A stretch of 49,729 bases of DNA from a virus. The DNA lies in IMG/VR virus record IMGVR_UViG_3300005935_000023, positions 1 to 49,729 of that record. One strand, given 5' to 3'. The notes under the pieces are model-generated. The model searched no databases. It saw only the letters and a list, made by a program, of their open reading frames with translations, and was not told where the DNA came from. Every line of letters begins with the position of its first letter. Position 1 is the stretch's first letter. Of the stretch, positions 48,944 to 49,729 are shown piece by piece. Position numbers and translations under genes: made by a program.

Positions 48944-49534
48944 ATGAATAATGTAGTTATTGTTTCGTTAAAATATACAAATATTTTTAATGAAAGATCC
49001 TCTATTTTTAGAAAAAGTTTACATTCAGTAGTTGAAACAACACAGCATTTAGATTATTGTAAAATTGTTGTTGTAGATAATGGGGAAGATCTTGACGAAG
49101 ATTTTTGTTTAGATCAAATGCATAAAAATAATATCCATGCTTACGTTCGTCTTCCTAATTTAAATTTAGGAGGAGGACGTAATACTGGATTAGATGTAGG
49201 AATGCATCTTTTTAAAAATGATGCAAAATTTGTAGTGTTTGTTGATGATGATATTATATTTGAGAAAGGTTGGGTAGAAGAGTGTATAGAAATACTAAAT
49301 AAATACCCTGAAGAAAAAATTATTGCTTCTCCTATACATACTCCTTGTCACATGAAGAGTCGTTTTTTTCGAGGAGAATTACCGGATAGTCATAGGTTAA
49401 ATAAAAGATCTGGATCTAACTGTTTGTTTTTTAGAATTAAAGATTATAATGTATTAGGAAGATTTTCTGAAAAATTAGTTGTAGGATCTTGTGGGCGTAA
49501 ATTTACTACACACTATAATAGAAAAAAATTTTAG
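48944..49534 (+). CDS. Glycosyltransferase, family 2-like, possibly frameshifted
   Basis: I chose ATG at 48944, which follows GGAAGGA by seven bases. The 196-residue product has CKIVVVDNGEDLDEDF, NLNLGGGRNTGLDVGM and FVVFVDDDIIFEKGW, the normal family 2 metal-binding order. The frame ends at TAG 49532-49534, right after an A7 run. In the -1 frame, the sequence stays open to the window edge, so the gene may be longer by frameshift. Confidence 0.72.
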   Translation: MNNVVIVSLKYTNIFNERSSIFRKSLHSVVETTQHLDYCKIVVVDNGEDLDEDFCLDQMHKNNIHAYVRLPNLNLGGGRNTGLDVGMHLFKNDAKFVVFVDDDIIFEKGWVEECIEILNKYPEEKIIASPIHTPCHMKSRFFRGELPDSHRLNKRSGSNCLFFRIKDYNVLGRFSEKLVVGSCGRKFTTHYNRKKF

Positions 49535-49729
49535 GAGCTTTAACTTATAAACCTATGGCTACCGATATTGGCAAAATAAGACATAGTTATCCGGGAGGTA
49601 GAGATAGTCTAGCTACATATTTATTAAAAAAAAGCGGCATTAGCCCGAAGGTTGGATTACAGGTGGGTATATATAAAGTAAGATGTCACGGACTTTTAAA
49701 CTATGGAGAAGTTAGTGCTTATCTTTTAT
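49528..49729 (+). CDS. -1 frame extension or next gene, partial
   Basis: In the -1 frame after the A7 run (49522-49528) about 67 residues are open to the window edge: ILGALTYKPMATDIGKIRHS, then YPGGRDSLATYLLKKSG. A separate start is also possible at ATG 49554, but its ribosome site (TAGGAG) is too far upstream. It is either the C-terminal part of the glycosyltransferase or a different gene. Confidence 0.4.
   Translation, partial: MLGALTYKPMATDIGKIRHSYPGGRDSLATYLLKKSGISPKVGLQVGIYKVRCHGLLNYGEVSAYLL

Overview
The window looks like part of the genome of a large, AT-rich, contractile-tailed phage (myovirus type, class Caudoviricetes). Evidence is a sheath/tube/tape-measure/baseplate block, a terminase, a portal, a prohead protease and an HK97-type capsid gene, all on the plus strand. 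Genes are tightly packed, most with strong Shine-Dalgarno sites of the GGAG type. The few recognisable promoters are sigma70-like, so the host is a bacterium; I cannot name it. The genetic code looks standard: TGA ends genes at 36743, 42214, 42737 and 46167. I saw no rRNA, CRISPR array or integrase.

Layout. 1-944: an IS605-type tnpB remnant split by a 458-bp segment that carries a small phage gene. 1041-16043: tail and baseplate genes in order: unknown structural protein, papain-like protease with a nested in-frame gene, sheath, two small coiled proteins, tube, gp26-like assembly protein, overlapping small ORF, tape measure, baseplate proteins, hub, spike, PAAR-like tip, an unexpected 2[4Fe-4S] ferredoxin, and gp25-like wedge. 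16059-32275: head and packaging genes: zinc-ribbon proteins, terminase with one intein, portal with three inteins, GTG-started prohead protease, acidic zinc-ribbon scaffold candidate, decoration protein and major capsid protein. A strong hairpin follows the capsid gene. 32333-49729: accessory and early-type genes on both strands: nucleases, P-loop kinases, glycosyltransferases, methyltransferases, small proteins, one tRNA, and sigma70-like promoters.

Main points. (1) The portal gene carries three mutually related inteins. The second and third abut with no extein residue between them, and the first is only seven residues away. (2) A DpdA-like TGT gene with its own intein lies near a bimodular QueF reductase fused to an N-terminal HNH-type endonuclease. 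Together they suggest phage DNA carrying a 7-deazaguanine base, probably preQ1. (3) Six small proteins scattered among virion genes share a near-identical 27-30 residue N-terminal module followed by unrelated C-terminal parts, consistent with a sorting tag for proteins carried in the virion. (4) A ferredoxin sits inside the baseplate operon. (5) The tRNA-Met(CAU) has initiator-like features. (6) A nuclease and an adenine methyltransferase overlap like a restriction-modification pair.

All functional calls come from reading motifs by eye. No database search was possible.
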